Source of the DNA: Vigna angularis
Taxonomy: Eukaryota; Streptophyta; Magnoliopsida; Fabales; Fabaceae
DNA: 64,000 nt
Reading direction: 5' to 3'
NCBI RefSeq assembly: GCF_016808095.1
Contig: NC_068976.1
Coordinates: forward strand, 19,438,371 to 19,502,370
In this document: piece after piece, positions 24,001-34,433 of the stretch
How the letters are laid out: each line of letters begins with the position of its first letter
Numbering within the stretch: position 1 is the first letter of the stretch
Position numbers and translations under genes: made by a program
Notes under the pieces: generated by a model
The model's input: only the letters and a program-made list of their open reading frames with translations
What the model was told of the DNA's origin: nothing
The model's database searches: none

Positions 24001-25045
24001 CAAGAAGACCTCCGCAGACCATTGCGTGTTTGTGAAGCATTATGAAAATGGTGAGTCCATCATACTTCTCTTGTATGTTAATGATATGTTGATTGTAGGG
24101 AAGGACAAAATTAAAATAGCTGCTCTCAAGAAGGCATTGAGCAAGTCTTTTGCCATGAAAAACCTGGGTGCAGTAAATAAGATACTTGGAATGAAAATCT
24201 CTAGAGATCGTTCTAGAAGAATGTTATGGGTATCTCAAGAAGATTATATTGAGAAGATTCTCAAAAGGTTCAACATGCACAATGCCAAATCTGCTCGTGT
24301 TCCAATTGCTGGACATTTCAAACTTAGCAAGTCGCAATGTCCAAAGAATGAAGAAGAAAAGGAAGAAATGAACAAGGTACCCTACTCTTCTGCCGTGGGT
24401 AGCCTTATGTATGCAATGGTTTGTACAAGGCCAGATATTGGCTATGCTGTAGGAGTTGTGAGCAGATTCCTGTCAAATCCAGGAAAGGAGCATTGGGAAG
24501 CTGTTAAGTGGATACTGAGGTATCTAAGAGGATCTGCCAAAAGAAGCTTGTGTTTTGGCAATGGAAATCTAAAGCTAATCGGATATTCAGACTCAGACAT
24601 GGCTGGAGATGTCGATTCAAGGAAGTCAACATCAGGTTATCTGATTACTTTTGCAGGGGGAGCTGTTTCTTGGCAGTCAAAACTACAGAAATGTGTGACA
24701 TTGTCTACTGCTGAAGCAGAGTATGTAGCGGTGACTGAAGCCTCTAAAGAGATGCTATGGATGAAGAATTTCCTAAGTGAATTAGGACATAATCAAGACG
24801 ATTATGTGGTGAACTGTGATAATCAAAGTACCATCCATCTAACCAAGAACCCCATGTTCCATTCACGCTCGAAGCATATCGACGTGCGGTATCATTGGAT
24901 ACGAGAAGCGCTGGATGAGAAGAAATTGAAGATAGAGAAAATCCATACAGACTTGAATTGGTCTGACATGATGACTAAGTCAGTACCAACCAAGAAGGTT
25001 GAAGATTGTTGTCAAGGTGCTGGTGTCGTGGTACCTTCCAACTAA
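21071..25045 (+). pseudogene. Copia gag-pol polyprotein with inactivating changes
   Basis: Gag starts at ATG 21071 (MEGDMFKLTADNYSYWKPMM) and meets a TAA at 21143-21145. The same frame is open from 21146 to 25045. Order: UBN2 gag, Cys knuckle CFYCGKDGHKKPEC, protease, GAG-pre-integrase ELWHKRLGHMSEKGLEIL, integrase core (HSDVC, IDDHSRK, GVAERFNRTIAEK), reverse transcriptase (LDVKTAFLHGDLEEEIYM, YGLKQAPRQWYKKFD), RNase H (STAEAEYVAVTEASKE). Two catalytic motifs are changed: the protease reads DTEAS where DTGAS/DSGAT is usual (Glu codon 21971-21973), and the RT box reads YVND where YVDD is usual (Asn codon 24080-24082). This copy is therefore unlikely to be autonomous. Confidence 0.93.
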
Positions 25046-25100
25046 GTCAAGATACGAAGACGGGATGGAAGCCCCATTTGTTTGTTTTATGGGGGAGTTT

Positions 25101-25692
25101 TGTTGGAATAAAACAAAGATTGGGACCCATCCACCATACTTTAGGGGTCAATGTTTTTCTCCTCCACCGAAAGTGGGAGAAAATGAGTCTCATTCCTCCT
25201 TGTTTCACGGAAATGAAGTGCTCCACTACACCAACCATTTTTGTTTTCTTGCATCTTTCTTCCTTCATAAATTGGAAGCCAAGCAACATGCATATGCAAG
25301 AAAAACAGAGAAGGAGAAGCCACACTGCAGAATTCATCATCCACCGTGAAGAAAAAATTCGGTGAAGAAATAGAGAGTTCTTCTGTGTGAGAGATTTATA
25401 CAGAGAGAGTCTGTTATTGTGAGTGTGAGTGAAAAGTGAGAATTTTGTATACCATCCGAGATGGTGAGATTAATTGAGAGATCCTCAGAGAGTGAGAGAA
25501 ACACTGTAATCCTACTTTCATAGTGGAGATATTTTTCTGGACTAGGTCCCGTGGTTTTTTCCGAGAGGATTTTCCACGTTAAAATTTCCAGTGTTAATTT
25601 TCTCTTTTCCTACGCTTTTAATTTTTACGCTTCCGCACAGTGCCCATTTTGGGGTTCACAGAGGAGGGAACAAATACCGCTGTTTCCCAACA
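25101..25692 (+). repeat. 3' LTR of Copia element 20428-25692
   Basis: 592 bp, same length as the 5' LTR, with one difference noticed. Confidence 0.95.
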
Positions 25693-25825
25693 AAAGTTTG
25701 CTCATTTTGTTACATTAAAATCTAGTTTTAATAGCAAGTCAGTAGCAAAAGCATTCATTCAGAACATTGTCAAGTTGTATGGGTTCCCAAAATTCATTGT
25801 GGCAACAATATCTCAAGAAAGATTA

Positions 25826-26295
25826 GACGAATTAGCCATTATCCATTAAAAAAGAAGTATTAAATTATTTTAATTATCATAATTTAATAGATAATTTTGC
25901 ATTAGAAAAAGCTCGAAAAAATAATCTAAATAGAAGACGTTATTTTTTAGTCTGTTATAGGACTTTCAAACCCTTGAACTGCACCTGCTTCTGGGATGAA
26001 TCTTCTCTACCCCTGAATTCCATTTGCTCTGTCTTCTCTCTGACATTTTCGAAATCTAAACCCTGCCTTACATTCCATTTGTTCCTTACTATTTCAAGAA
26101 TGGATCTCTTGCTGAATTCCTACCAATCAATATTGATATTATAGTAGCTGTTGTGTGTCTGTAGTTATTTCGTTTATTACTTGCAGTGGTTTTATTGACA
26201 ACTCATTTTTGTTGTTTGAAGCAATGTTTGAAGAGTGATAAATTAAATCCCTAAATTCTTAGCACTGTTACAAACTCCTAAGTGTATTCCTATTA
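25826..26295. other. Unassigned spacer
   Basis: No gene or repeat recognised. It lies between the gypsy fragment and the start of similarity to the DUF21/CBS gene. Confidence 0.4.
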
Positions 26296-28230
26296 TGACA
26301 TTGCTTAGTTAGACCTACTAAATAACTATATTGCCAAGTTGACCAAAGAAAATTAAGTGTTACTGATTTAAGAATCAATCTCTATATTTCCTTTTCCTTT
26401 CAAATATGTTTTTGGGTCCTTTAGTATGCTTCCAGATTTAGCACATCAGATTTGCTATTCCCTATGATTATTTTAGTTGATTAAAGCTTGAACCTTAAAT
26501 CCTAATATTTGTTGATGACAATGTCTATAGTTCGTGAGTTGGCTGAAAAGGAGTGTCTTTTAGACTACTCCGAAGTGATGTTACTCAATTCCTTACAACA
26601 ACACTTATTGGCACAACGTATTGTCTTTTCTTTTGGCTTATTATTGAAAATATCAAATATTTTTCAACCACGGTGTATATAATGTATCTCATGCTATTTG
26701 CTGTATGCCGGGTGGTCAATATCGGGGCAACTGCACTGACACTGAAGCTGCAACTGCTATGTTTGGTGAAACAGGTTTTAGCGCAGCAATATGTTTTGAT
26801 TATATTGCTCAAATGTTAAAAAAAATGTACCCGAGTACGTCAAAACATGCTTAAATGGTTTATGTATTGTTTTGATCATAAAAAATTCGTCTTCACTAGG
26901 CCACTTGATTATTATTCATTTGAAACATTGAACCTTTCAGTATATCAACATGCCGCCCCATTACACTTGCAAACTCCTTAATTGATGTAGTGGGAACTGA
27001 CAGTGAAATTACAAGTCTCGGAAAATAGTGTTCGTGATTTTGTCATCAATTTAACAACACCATCAAGAATTTGTCATGTAAAACTTGCTATCTTTATCAC
27101 CAATTTGTGAAAAAGGTGCTTAAGCTAACTTTTGAGTAAGACAGAAAAGGGGAGTGATATGATCTATTATTTGAATTTATACATTTAAAAGGCTATCAAA
27201 TATCAGAAGTTTAGACAACATTATAGGATGTAGGATATAAGATATACCTTATCTTAATGTGTTAATTTTTATTGTTGTAGGATTTAATATAGAAGTATAA
27301 ATTATCTTCTCAATCAGATCTATTCTACCAAATTGATCACGGAAAAATTCATATGGTGTGTTTATTGTATTCATATAGTTTTTTTTTCTCATATCTGATT
27401 TTTCTTTTGTCTCTGTAATCAAACAAGGTTTCCATTTTTTCTTCTCTCTGAGATCACTCCAAAAAAGAATAGATGTTCATAATGCCACAGAGGTGGCTCG
27501 TTTTATGTTAAGTTGTAAATTCCATGCCCATTCATTATTTATAAAATATGATAGCATAAACAATGCTGATCATTAGTCATTTGTTTTTTTTTTTCACGTG
27601 TAATTCAAATTTCATGATATTCTTCTTCAATTTCTTTTTGTAACGAACATTGATATTGATCCTAATGCCTTTATCCCTGGTGTTGTATCCTGTAGGAAGA
27701 ATTCTTCATCACCTTTCAATGGGGATGCTGAAATTGCTTGGCCAAAAGGAAGAAGCTACGCTGAAAAAATATTCAAAGATTAATCTTCTTTTATCATACT
27801 CTATATATTTCTTTTGCTTCTTTATGGATGCTTTGTGAAATCTAACTTTTATCAGATGCTAAATCTTAGTTCCTTCATCTCAGGGATGATTCTTCTTTTA
27901 TTTTCATCAATACTCTTTCATAACTGTTCATTTTCTGAGGTTAAGGTTTTTCTTCAATGTTATGGCAAGGAACAAATGCTTAAATTAAATCATTTTATTC
28001 ATAATTGTGTTTTTAGTTTCTAATTTGGTTGAATCATCTGGCACAAGGCAGTATCTTTTTTTTTTTCATATATTTTTTAACACTGTTTTTCAAGAATCGT
28101 TGGTTTGCCAAATTTGTATGTACATCATTTGGAAAGTGGCATCTATTTTTTGAAGCAATGATTGTGGGACATATTGTTATTGATTTTTCTGAACCTCAAT
28201 GCTAAAGTCATTGCTTACTTTACCTGTGAA
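26296..28230 (+). pseudogene. Decayed duplicate of DUF21/CBS gene exons 2-5
   Basis: Similar along its whole length, introns included, to 52717-54668 of the gene at the right end of the window. Exon 2 equivalent (about 26532-26618) has lost bases after GCTGAAAAGGAGT, breaking the frame. Exon 3 equivalent (about 26711-26800) keeps GTGGTCAATATCGGGGCAAC but is also disrupted. Exon 4 equivalent (about 27429-27507) has lost the GT of its donor (ATGTTAAG). Exon 5 equivalent (about 27675-27775) has lost its 5' part and acceptor. No promoter or exon 1 is present. Similarity ends at GCTTACTTTACC, the intron 5 acceptor of the parent, and passes directly into the RLP2 upstream region. Confidence 0.9.
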
Positions 28231-28760
28231 GCACAATGACTTCCAAGTCAATGTGAGTGGCAGTACTGGGAATGATGCGTAATAGATAGGGCAGAAATTT
28301 CATACTATTTGTTTCACATAATAATTAAACATAAAGAAACTCTAAACTTCTCAGACCATTCACGTGCTTATCAGCATCTTATATTTACTTCGTTGATTAG
28401 CAAATCACGACCGTTACAACGAATATGATGGGAAATGAATTTGGATGTCATGAAGCGAAATAGAAACCCAAGTCATCCATCTTTGTATGTATATGTGGAA
28501 GAATTCTAATGATAAAGACTTCTAAATAGCTGAACAGAAGGGTTAGAAATTCATTCCATTAGAATTGTTCCTGAAGAATTTAATAGGATGAATGACGTAT
28601 ATGCAGATATGTCCAAAGTGGTTCACTGTCAAAGCTGTAGCAGAAAATAAAATTTCTTGTCATTGATCCCTTCACTAAAGGTTTACAAGCTAGGAGTCTA
28701 GAACCACAATCAAAGCTTAATTTTACCCACAAAAAACATGTCTCAACTTTTTAATTTGGC
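28231..28760 (+). promoter_or_regulatory. RLP2 proximal promoter region
   Basis: Homologous to 13405-13910 of RLP1. It starts abruptly with CACAATGACTTCCAAGTCAA at the junction with the DUF21/CBS pseudogene. Confidence 0.6.
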
Positions 28761-28768
28761 TATAAATA
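28761..28768 (+). promoter_or_regulatory. RLP2 TATA box
   Basis: TATAAATA about 83 bp upstream of ATG 28851, in a context identical to RLP1. Confidence 0.6.
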
Positions 28769-28850
28769 TTCATCTTGAGTTTCTTATCTTTCCAAGTGTA
28801 TTTCCTTATACTAAGTCTGTGTGACCAAAGTAAACTGCACAAAAGCTAGA

Positions 28851-31751
28851 ATGAAGTCATCCACGGGAATGGGGTGGCTGTTTCCTGTGCTTCTGCTCTT
28901 TCATGTTTCATTCTCCCATTCCTGGTGTCACCCCCATGACAACCTTGCATTGCTTCACTTCAAGGCCTCCTTAACCATTGATGTTACTAATAATAATAAT
29001 TATTATTACAATGATTATTATTGTCATCGGGTTTATCCAACAATTGCAACATGGGAAAATGGAACAGATTGCTGCTCTTGGTATGGAGTGACCTGTCACC
29101 CCATTTTTGGTTATGTGACAGCCTTAGACCTCGCATGTGGTGGGCTTCAGGGTAAAATCAATGCAAACAGTACCCTTTTCAGCCTTTCTCATATGCAATC
29201 ACTCAACCTTGCTTTCAATGACTTCTCCAAATCTCAAATTCCATCCACCATAGGTGAGTTTGGAAGCCTCACACACCTCAACTTGTCTTGTTCAAACTTT
29301 GAAGGTGAAATTCCTCCTGAAATCTCACATCTTTCCAAATTACAATCACTTGATCTCTCTATTGATGATGCGTTTCAGTTAAGATGGGAAGAAGGCACAT
29401 GGAAGAGGATGCTCCAAAATGCAACCGATTTAAGGGTGCTATATTTGAAAGGTACTGATTTGTCATCAACTTCAATGAGGTCACTCAATTTGTCTTCCTC
29501 CTTGATCACTCTAAGTCTTACAGAAACAGGGCTAAAGGGAAAGTTGACCGATGACATTCTTTGTTTGCCAAATCTGCAACACCTATATTTATCAGATAAT
29601 TTTTACCTTCATGGCCAACTTCCGGATCTGAGTTGTGCTTCCGCTTCTTTGAATGTCTTAGAAATCTCATTTTGTGAACTCGATGGGCCAATCCCTGATT
29701 CTTTCTCTAACCTTACACATCTTACTTTATTCGACCTCTCAAGCAACCACTTCAACGGTTCAATTCCACCCTCTCTCTTAACCCTTCCACGTCTAAATTC
29801 TCTGCTTCTCCATTCCAATCTTCTCAGTGGTAAAATACCAAATGTGTTTCATCAGTCAAACAGGTTCCAGAAATTGGATTTGAATAGTAACAATATCCAA
29901 GGTGAACTGCCATCAACATTTTCAAATCTTCAACACCTCATTTACTTGGATATAGCAGATAACAAATTAGAGGGACCTCTGCCCAACAAAATAACTGGAT
30001 TTTCAGATCTAACATGGTTAATATTGAACGACAACTTGATAAATGGTACAATTCCTTCTTGGTGTTTCTCTTTGCCATCGTTGGAGCATTTACGTCTATC
30101 GAGAAATCAGTTCACGGGGCGTATACCTGCAATTTCGTCGTATTCCTTGCGGGATCTGTTTTTGGATGGCAACAAGCTACAAGGCAATATTTCAGAATCA
30201 GTTTTTAACCTTGTCAACCTTACTCACTTACAGCTGTCATCGAACAACTTCAGTGGTTCTGTCAATTTTTCTCTCTTCTCGAAGTTCCAAAACCTGTATA
30301 TTCTTGAACTTTCAAATTTAGGCCAATTATCATTAAACTTTGAATCAAGCGTCAATTATAGTTTCCCCCGCTTACTTGAGTTGGACTTGTCTTCTATGGG
30401 TTTAACCGAATTTCCAAAATTATCCAGAAAAATCCCAGTTTTGCAAACTCTCCTATTGTCCGACAACAAGTTGAACGGAAAAGTGCCCAATTGGTTGCAT
30501 GAAATGGATTCTTTATTTTATGTACTCCTAGACCGAAACTTTTTGACAACAGGAGTGAACCAATTCTCTAGGAACTACCAACTCAGCCATCTTGATGTAA
30601 GTTTCAATTTACTCACTGGTGGTATCTCTTTGTCAATTTGTAATGCAAGTAACCTTCGGGTTCTCGATTTGTCCAACAACAAGTTGACAGGCAGCATTCC
30701 ACAATGCCTTGGGAGTTTACCGTTCCTTTCCGTTTTGAGTCTAGAAAGTAACAGACTTAATGGAACTTTACCAAATACCTTTGCAAAGAACAGACTCATT
30801 AGTCTGCGACTCAATGACAACCGATTGGAAGGTCTTTTGCCAGAATCTTTGTCCAACTGCATGCAACTGGCGGTTATAAATCTTGGCAACAATCAACTGG
30901 AAGATACATTTCCCCATTGGCTTCAAACTCTACCAAATTTGAAAGTATTGGTCTTGCGGGATAACAAGTTGCACGGTCTAATTTCCAAATTCAAGACCAA
31001 GTATGGATTTCCCAGTTTAAATATTTTTGATATCTCATCCAACAACTTCAGCGGCACAATTCCGGAAGACTTCATACAAAGTTTTGAATCCATGAAAAAT
31101 GTTGTTCAATATGAGGTGTTTGGCAATCGACAACTATACATGCAATGGCTATACAGAATTTCACCTGTCACTGTAACAACAAAAGGCACGATTTTGCTAT
31201 TCAAAAGAATTCCAATAAACTTTGCGAGCATTGATTTATCAGGAAACAAATTTGAAGGAGAGATTCCAAATGTAATTGGAGAGCTTCAAGTACTCAGAGC
31301 ACTCAACCTCTCCCACAACAAACTCTGTGGTACAATTCCCCAATCCATGGGAAATTTGACAGTATTGGAGTCTTTGGATCTCTCTTCAAATATGCTCACT
31401 GGTAGTATTCCTACAGAATTCTTGAATATGAACTTTCTTGAAGTCCTGAATCTTTCCTATAATCATCTTGTGGGAGAAATACCCATGGGAAAGCAATTTG
31501 GTTCTTTTTCGAATGATTCCTATAAGGGAAACTTGGGCTTATGTGGAGATCCATTGTCGATGAAATGCAGCCAGAACGATGATGAACATCCTCCACCCTC
31601 ACAAAGCTTGTGGAAAGAAGAGAAATTTGGATTTGATTGGAAACCAGTGGCTATAGGATATGGGTGTGGAACGGTATTTGGAGTGGGGATTGGAAGTCTG
31701 GTATTTTTCATTGGAAAGCCTAAATTGCTTGTGAGAATGTTTGGGGGTTAA
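28851..31751 (+). CDS. RLP2: intact LRR receptor-like protein
   Basis: Single exon, 966 residues, the only RLP in the window with an uninterrupted frame, TATA box and normal C-terminus. Signal peptide (GWLFPVLLLFHVSFSHSW), LRRNT cap (CHPHDNLALLHFKASL; TDCCSWYGVTC), about 25-30 LRRs of the LxxLxLxxNxLxGxIP type, an island region around residues 745-790, C-terminal LRRs (NLSHNKLCGTIPQSMGNL), cap GLCGDPLSMKC, a short acidic/proline-rich spacer (DDEHPPPSQSLWKEEKFG), one transmembrane helix (PVAIGYGCGTVFGVGIGSLV) with glycine-rich GxxxG-like spacing, and a short basic tail (GKPKLLVRMFGG). RLPs of this form signal by pairing with SOBIR1/BAK1-type kinases; that is family knowledge, not seen here. 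ATG 28851 is the first ATG giving a signal peptide. Confidence 0.93.
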   Translation: MKSSTGMGWLFPVLLLFHVSFSHSWCHPHDNLALLHFKASLTIDVTNNNNYYYNDYYCHRVYPTIATWENGTDCCSWYGVTCHPIFGYVTALDLACGGLQGKINANSTLFSLSHMQSLNLAFNDFSKSQIPSTIGEFGSLTHLNLSCSNFEGEIPPEISHLSKLQSLDLSIDDAFQLRWEEGTWKRMLQNATDLRVLYLKGTDLSSTSMRSLNLSSSLITLSLTETGLKGKLTDDILCLPNLQHLYLSDNFYLHGQLPDLSCASASLNVLEISFCELDGPIPDSFSNLTHLTLFDLSSNHFNGSIPPSLLTLPRLNSLLLHSNLLSGKIPNVFHQSNRFQKLDLNSNNIQGELPSTFSNLQHLIYLDIADNKLEGPLPNKITGFSDLTWLILNDNLINGTIPSWCFSLPSLEHLRLSRNQFTGRIPAISSYSLRDLFLDGNKLQGNISESVFNLVNLTHLQLSSNNFSGSVNFSLFSKFQNLYILELSNLGQLSLNFESSVNYSFPRLLELDLSSMGLTEFPKLSRKIPVLQTLLLSDNKLNGKVPNWLHEMDSLFYVLLDRNFLTTGVNQFSRNYQLSHLDVSFNLLTGGISLSICNASNLRVLDLSNNKLTGSIPQCLGSLPFLSVLSLESNRLNGTLPNTFAKNRLISLRLNDNRLEGLLPESLSNCMQLAVINLGNNQLEDTFPHWLQTLPNLKVLVLRDNKLHGLISKFKTKYGFPSLNIFDISSNNFSGTIPEDFIQSFESMKNVVQYEVFGNRQLYMQWLYRISPVTVTTKGTILLFKRIPINFASIDLSGNKFEGEIPNVIGELQVLRALNLSHNKLCGTIPQSMGNLTVLESLDLSSNMLTGSIPTEFLNMNFLEVLNLSYNHLVGEIPMGKQFGSFSNDSYKGNLGLCGDPLSMKCSQNDDEHPPPSQSLWKEEKFGFDWKPVAIGYGCGTVFGVGIGSLVFFIGKPKLLVRMFGG

Positions 31752-31915
31752 CTTGATTAGAAGCTGAAATTGAACACTGTGTTGAGGACAAAAAAATGAA
31801 TCAGCTCATGCAAATGTGATGTTTTCTTTTCCATGTCTTAAGCAAATGTGATGTTTTCTTTTCCATGTCTTAAGTGTGGTTAATGTGTGCCAGTATTTCA
31901 ATGTTTATAAATCTA
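31752..31915 (+). repeat. RLP2 3' flank with a 32-bp tandem duplication
   Basis: A 32-bp unit (GCAAATGTGATGTTTTCTTT plus TCCATGTCTTAA) occurs twice at 31810-31841 and 31842-31873. The flank is otherwise like those of RLP1 and RLP3. Confidence 0.8.
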
Positions 31916-32025
31916 CCAAGTCCAGTTTTGAGAAATCCGGTGATCACTGATCGAAATTGAAACAGAAAAGTTTCTAGATAATGATGAAAATCTGGAGGAT
32001 TACATGAAATGTGATTTTTTTATGG
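31916..32025 (+). pseudogene. Duplicate of the 3' end of the ABCC gene
   Basis: Matches 10216-10320: the last codons of ABCC exon 10, the stop and the start of its 3' flank (shared TCCAGTTTTG-GAAATCC and GATAATGATGAAA-TCTGG). The join to the RLP2 3' flank is at CCAAGT, which both source sequences contain. Non-coding remnant. Confidence 0.9.
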
Positions 32026-32911
32026 ACGACCATGCATTAGACCGGATGGTCAACCACCAACCCGACGATTAGCCATGGAGATGTGCTTTGTCTTCACTCG
32101 CACACTTTCTGGGAAAATTTCCCAGAAGGTCACCTATCTCTAAATTACTCCAGACTAAGCACGCTTATCCATGGAGTGCTTATGGGTTAGGCTACCGAAA
32201 AGCAAATGCATTTTGGTGATATGAGTAGCCAAATCAATCCCTTTAAGCTATCCTTCAACTGTATAATCCCATGCCTATACAGTCTCTAGATCCTTCTCAT
32301 TCCGGTGTATGTTTGATTCGTCCATGTGCCCCTTCCATTGGAAGCCTGCCAGGAGCCGCTTCTTGTTTGTGCCCCTTGCACTTCGTGTCTCTTGCGCCGG
32401 CGATCACTCTCCGCCCTCGTCAGTGCCCGGGTGTCACATAGACAATCACCAAAAAGACCAGACAACCATGTATCAGACTCGGAAAGTCACCAAACAAACT
32501 GGACGGCCATACATTAGATCGGATGATTAACCAAACCACCCGAATAAGCCCATTAAGCCCGAGTGATAATCTAATTGATCGTCCAATCTTGTATTAAACC
32601 GATCATAATGTACAAAACCAAAACAGATTAACTCTAAAATCTATTAATTCTTGGTTAAAACATATTTACTTAAGTTTGTGCCGTAATTAGGCCGACCTTA
32701 ATTAAAAATTCACCACAAAATCTAAAAACAATGGTTTGAGGTAAGAAGATATGTCATGCATTAATTACAAGCATTCATTACTATTTGTCTAAATTGGTAT
32801 GATTTGACATCAAATTACCTTTTGTAGTACCATCCGAGTGGTTTGCACTTGGATGCAGAAGTGACTTCTCACGATTTAGATGCAGAAGTGACTTCTTACT
32901 CTGAGAAAGTT

Positions 32912-33197
32912 GAGCGGGGACTTCTGAAGCCATTTTTCTGACTTCCCCCGTGCGGCTTGAGGCAGGAGTCATTTTTCTGACTTCCTGCGTTGAGCGGAGA
33001 TTTTTGAAGCCATTTTTCTGACTTCCCCTAGAGCGGCTTGAGGCAGGAGTCATTTTTCTGACTTCTTGCGACGAGCAGGGATTTCTGAAGTCATTTTTCT
33101 AACTTCTCCCGAGCGGCTTTGAGACAGGAGTCATTTTTCTGACTTCCTGCGTTGAGCGGGGATTTCTGAAGTCATATTTTTGACTTCCCCCGAGCGG
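32912..33197 (+). repeat. Tandem array, ~81-bp unit, about 3.5 copies
   Basis: Units start with GAGCGGGGATTTCTGAAG at 32912, 32992, 33073 and 33154. Each holds two TCATTTTTCTGACTTC blocks. The minus-strand open frame at 32781-33053 is a by-product. Confidence 0.9.
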
Positions 33198-33955
33198 CGA
33201 TTATAACCTGACCAAGTTGAGGTCTGAATCTTCCTGCACATAATATTTTATAATTTAAAATTAAGAGTCATTACAACATGACAAGGTTGAACGCAACTCT
33301 AAACCATCCTGTACATAATATTTTATAATTTAAAATTAAGAGTCGATAGAACCTAAAAAGGTTGAACGCAACTCTGAACCATCCTGTACATAATATTTTA
33401 TAATTTAAAATTAAGAGTGCATAGAACCTAACAAGGTTGAACACAGCTCTAAACCATCTTGTGCACAATATTTTAATTTAAAATTAAGAGTTGGTAGAAC
33501 CTGACAAGGTTGAACTCAGCTCTGAATCATCCTGTGCATAATATTTTATAAGAGTTGGTGGACCCTAACAAGGTTGAACGCAGCTCTAAACCATCCTGTG
33601 CATAATATTTTATAGTTTAAAATTAAGTGTCGGTAGAACTTGACAAAGTTGAAAGCACTCTAAACCATGTTGTGCATAATATTTTAATTTAAAATTAAGA
33701 GTTGGTAGAACGTGACAAGGTTGAACGCAGCTCTGAATCATCCTGTGCATAATATTTTATAATTTAAAATTAAGTGTCGGTAGAACTTGACAAGGTTGAA
33801 TGCAACTCTGAATCATCATGTGCATAATATTTTAATTTAAAATTAAGAGTTGGTAGAATGTGACAAGGTTGAACGCAGCTCTGAACCATCTTGTGCATAA
33901 TATTGTTGGTAGAATGTGACAAGGTTGAACGCAGCTCTGAACCATCCTCTAGGAA
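33193..33955 (+). repeat. Tandem array, ~72-bp unit, about 11 copies
   Basis: Units carry GACAAGGTTGAACGCAGCTC, then TGAACCATCCTGTGCATAAT and an ATTTTAATTTAAAATTAAGA tail. Some units have internal deletions. All frames are short. Confidence 0.9.
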
Positions 33956-34433
33956 TTATTACGGAATCCGAAGTAGCAATGTCGAGGCCGAGCGCATGTC
34001 TTCACGTCTGGTTCCTCGTGGTTTCATGGGGATGTCGCTCGGCCCCACGGTGGGCGCCAAAATGTTTCGATTGAATTGGTCCAAGGGTTGGTCGTCCTTC
34101 CTTGCTCTTCCTTGCTTGATCTTCAATCCTCTCCGAGAACGAAGACACTCTGACGCTCAAGTCATATATGTTCATAAAGAGGTCTATATTTTATTACGAT
34201 AGACTAAGATCATTGTACCTGGACATCAGTTGTCTACTTATAAGGCTTGTGACAGTCACGTCCATTGATTAACTATTAGTGAGTGCAATATAAATATATT
34301 TTAGGTAATCAAATCCAATAATTAATCATTAATGTCGTATATTTGTAGAACGTAAGGCCATCTGACCTATTAGTACCTGTTTAATTATTCATAAATAATA
34401 ATCAATTTCGATCTGTATACTTCATATAGTAAA

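Larger units (their letters stand above)
20428..25692 (+). mobile_element. Full-length Copia LTR retrotransposon (Tnt1/Tork-like)
   Basis: The 5265-bp element has 592-bp LTRs (20428-21019, 25101-25692), both TGTTGGAA...CCCAACA. It is flanked by target duplication AAAGT (20423-20427, 25693-25697). The primer site TGGTATCAGAGC begins at 21021 and the polypurine tract GGGGGAG is just before 25101. I saw one LTR difference (G versus T in CCGAGAG/TGGTGAG, near 20789 and 25462). It is inserted in a gypsy integrase fragment. Confidence 0.95.
20336..25825 (+). pseudogene. Ty3/gypsy integrase fragment split by a Copia element
   Basis: The left piece (20336-20427) reads NIAMDFITSLSLSHGYSNIM and a following MVINRLSK. 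The right piece (from 25698) reads AHFVTLKSSFNSKSVAKAF then NIVKLYGFPKFIV. Together these are the start of a gypsy integrase core domain. The fragment lacks the rest of the element and ends in AT-rich DNA near 25825. It is an old truncated insertion in the RLP1 3' flank, later hit by the Copia element at 20428. Confidence 0.8.
32026..34430 (-). mobile_element. Truncated LTR-type element, minus orientation, rich in tandem repeats
   Basis: This block interrupts the duplicated ABCC-RLP spacer. On the minus strand a primer-site-like TTGGCGCCCACCGTGGGGCC (complement of 34041-34060) follows a possible LTR (34063 to about 34424, edge TGTTTCGA). The rest contains two tandem arrays and a direct repeat (CCAT-CATTAGA-CGGATG at about 32028 and 32508). 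No gag or pol is recognised and no second LTR is found, so it is a remnant. Boundaries are approximate. Confidence 0.5.

Noticed and set aside
28851..31751. RLP2 as an LRR receptor kinase
   Set aside because: Only about 12 residues follow the membrane segment before the stop, and no kinase domain lies downstream.
32781..33053. Minus-strand frame with SRxGxVRKM-like repeats
   Set aside because: A product of the 81-bp tandem array.
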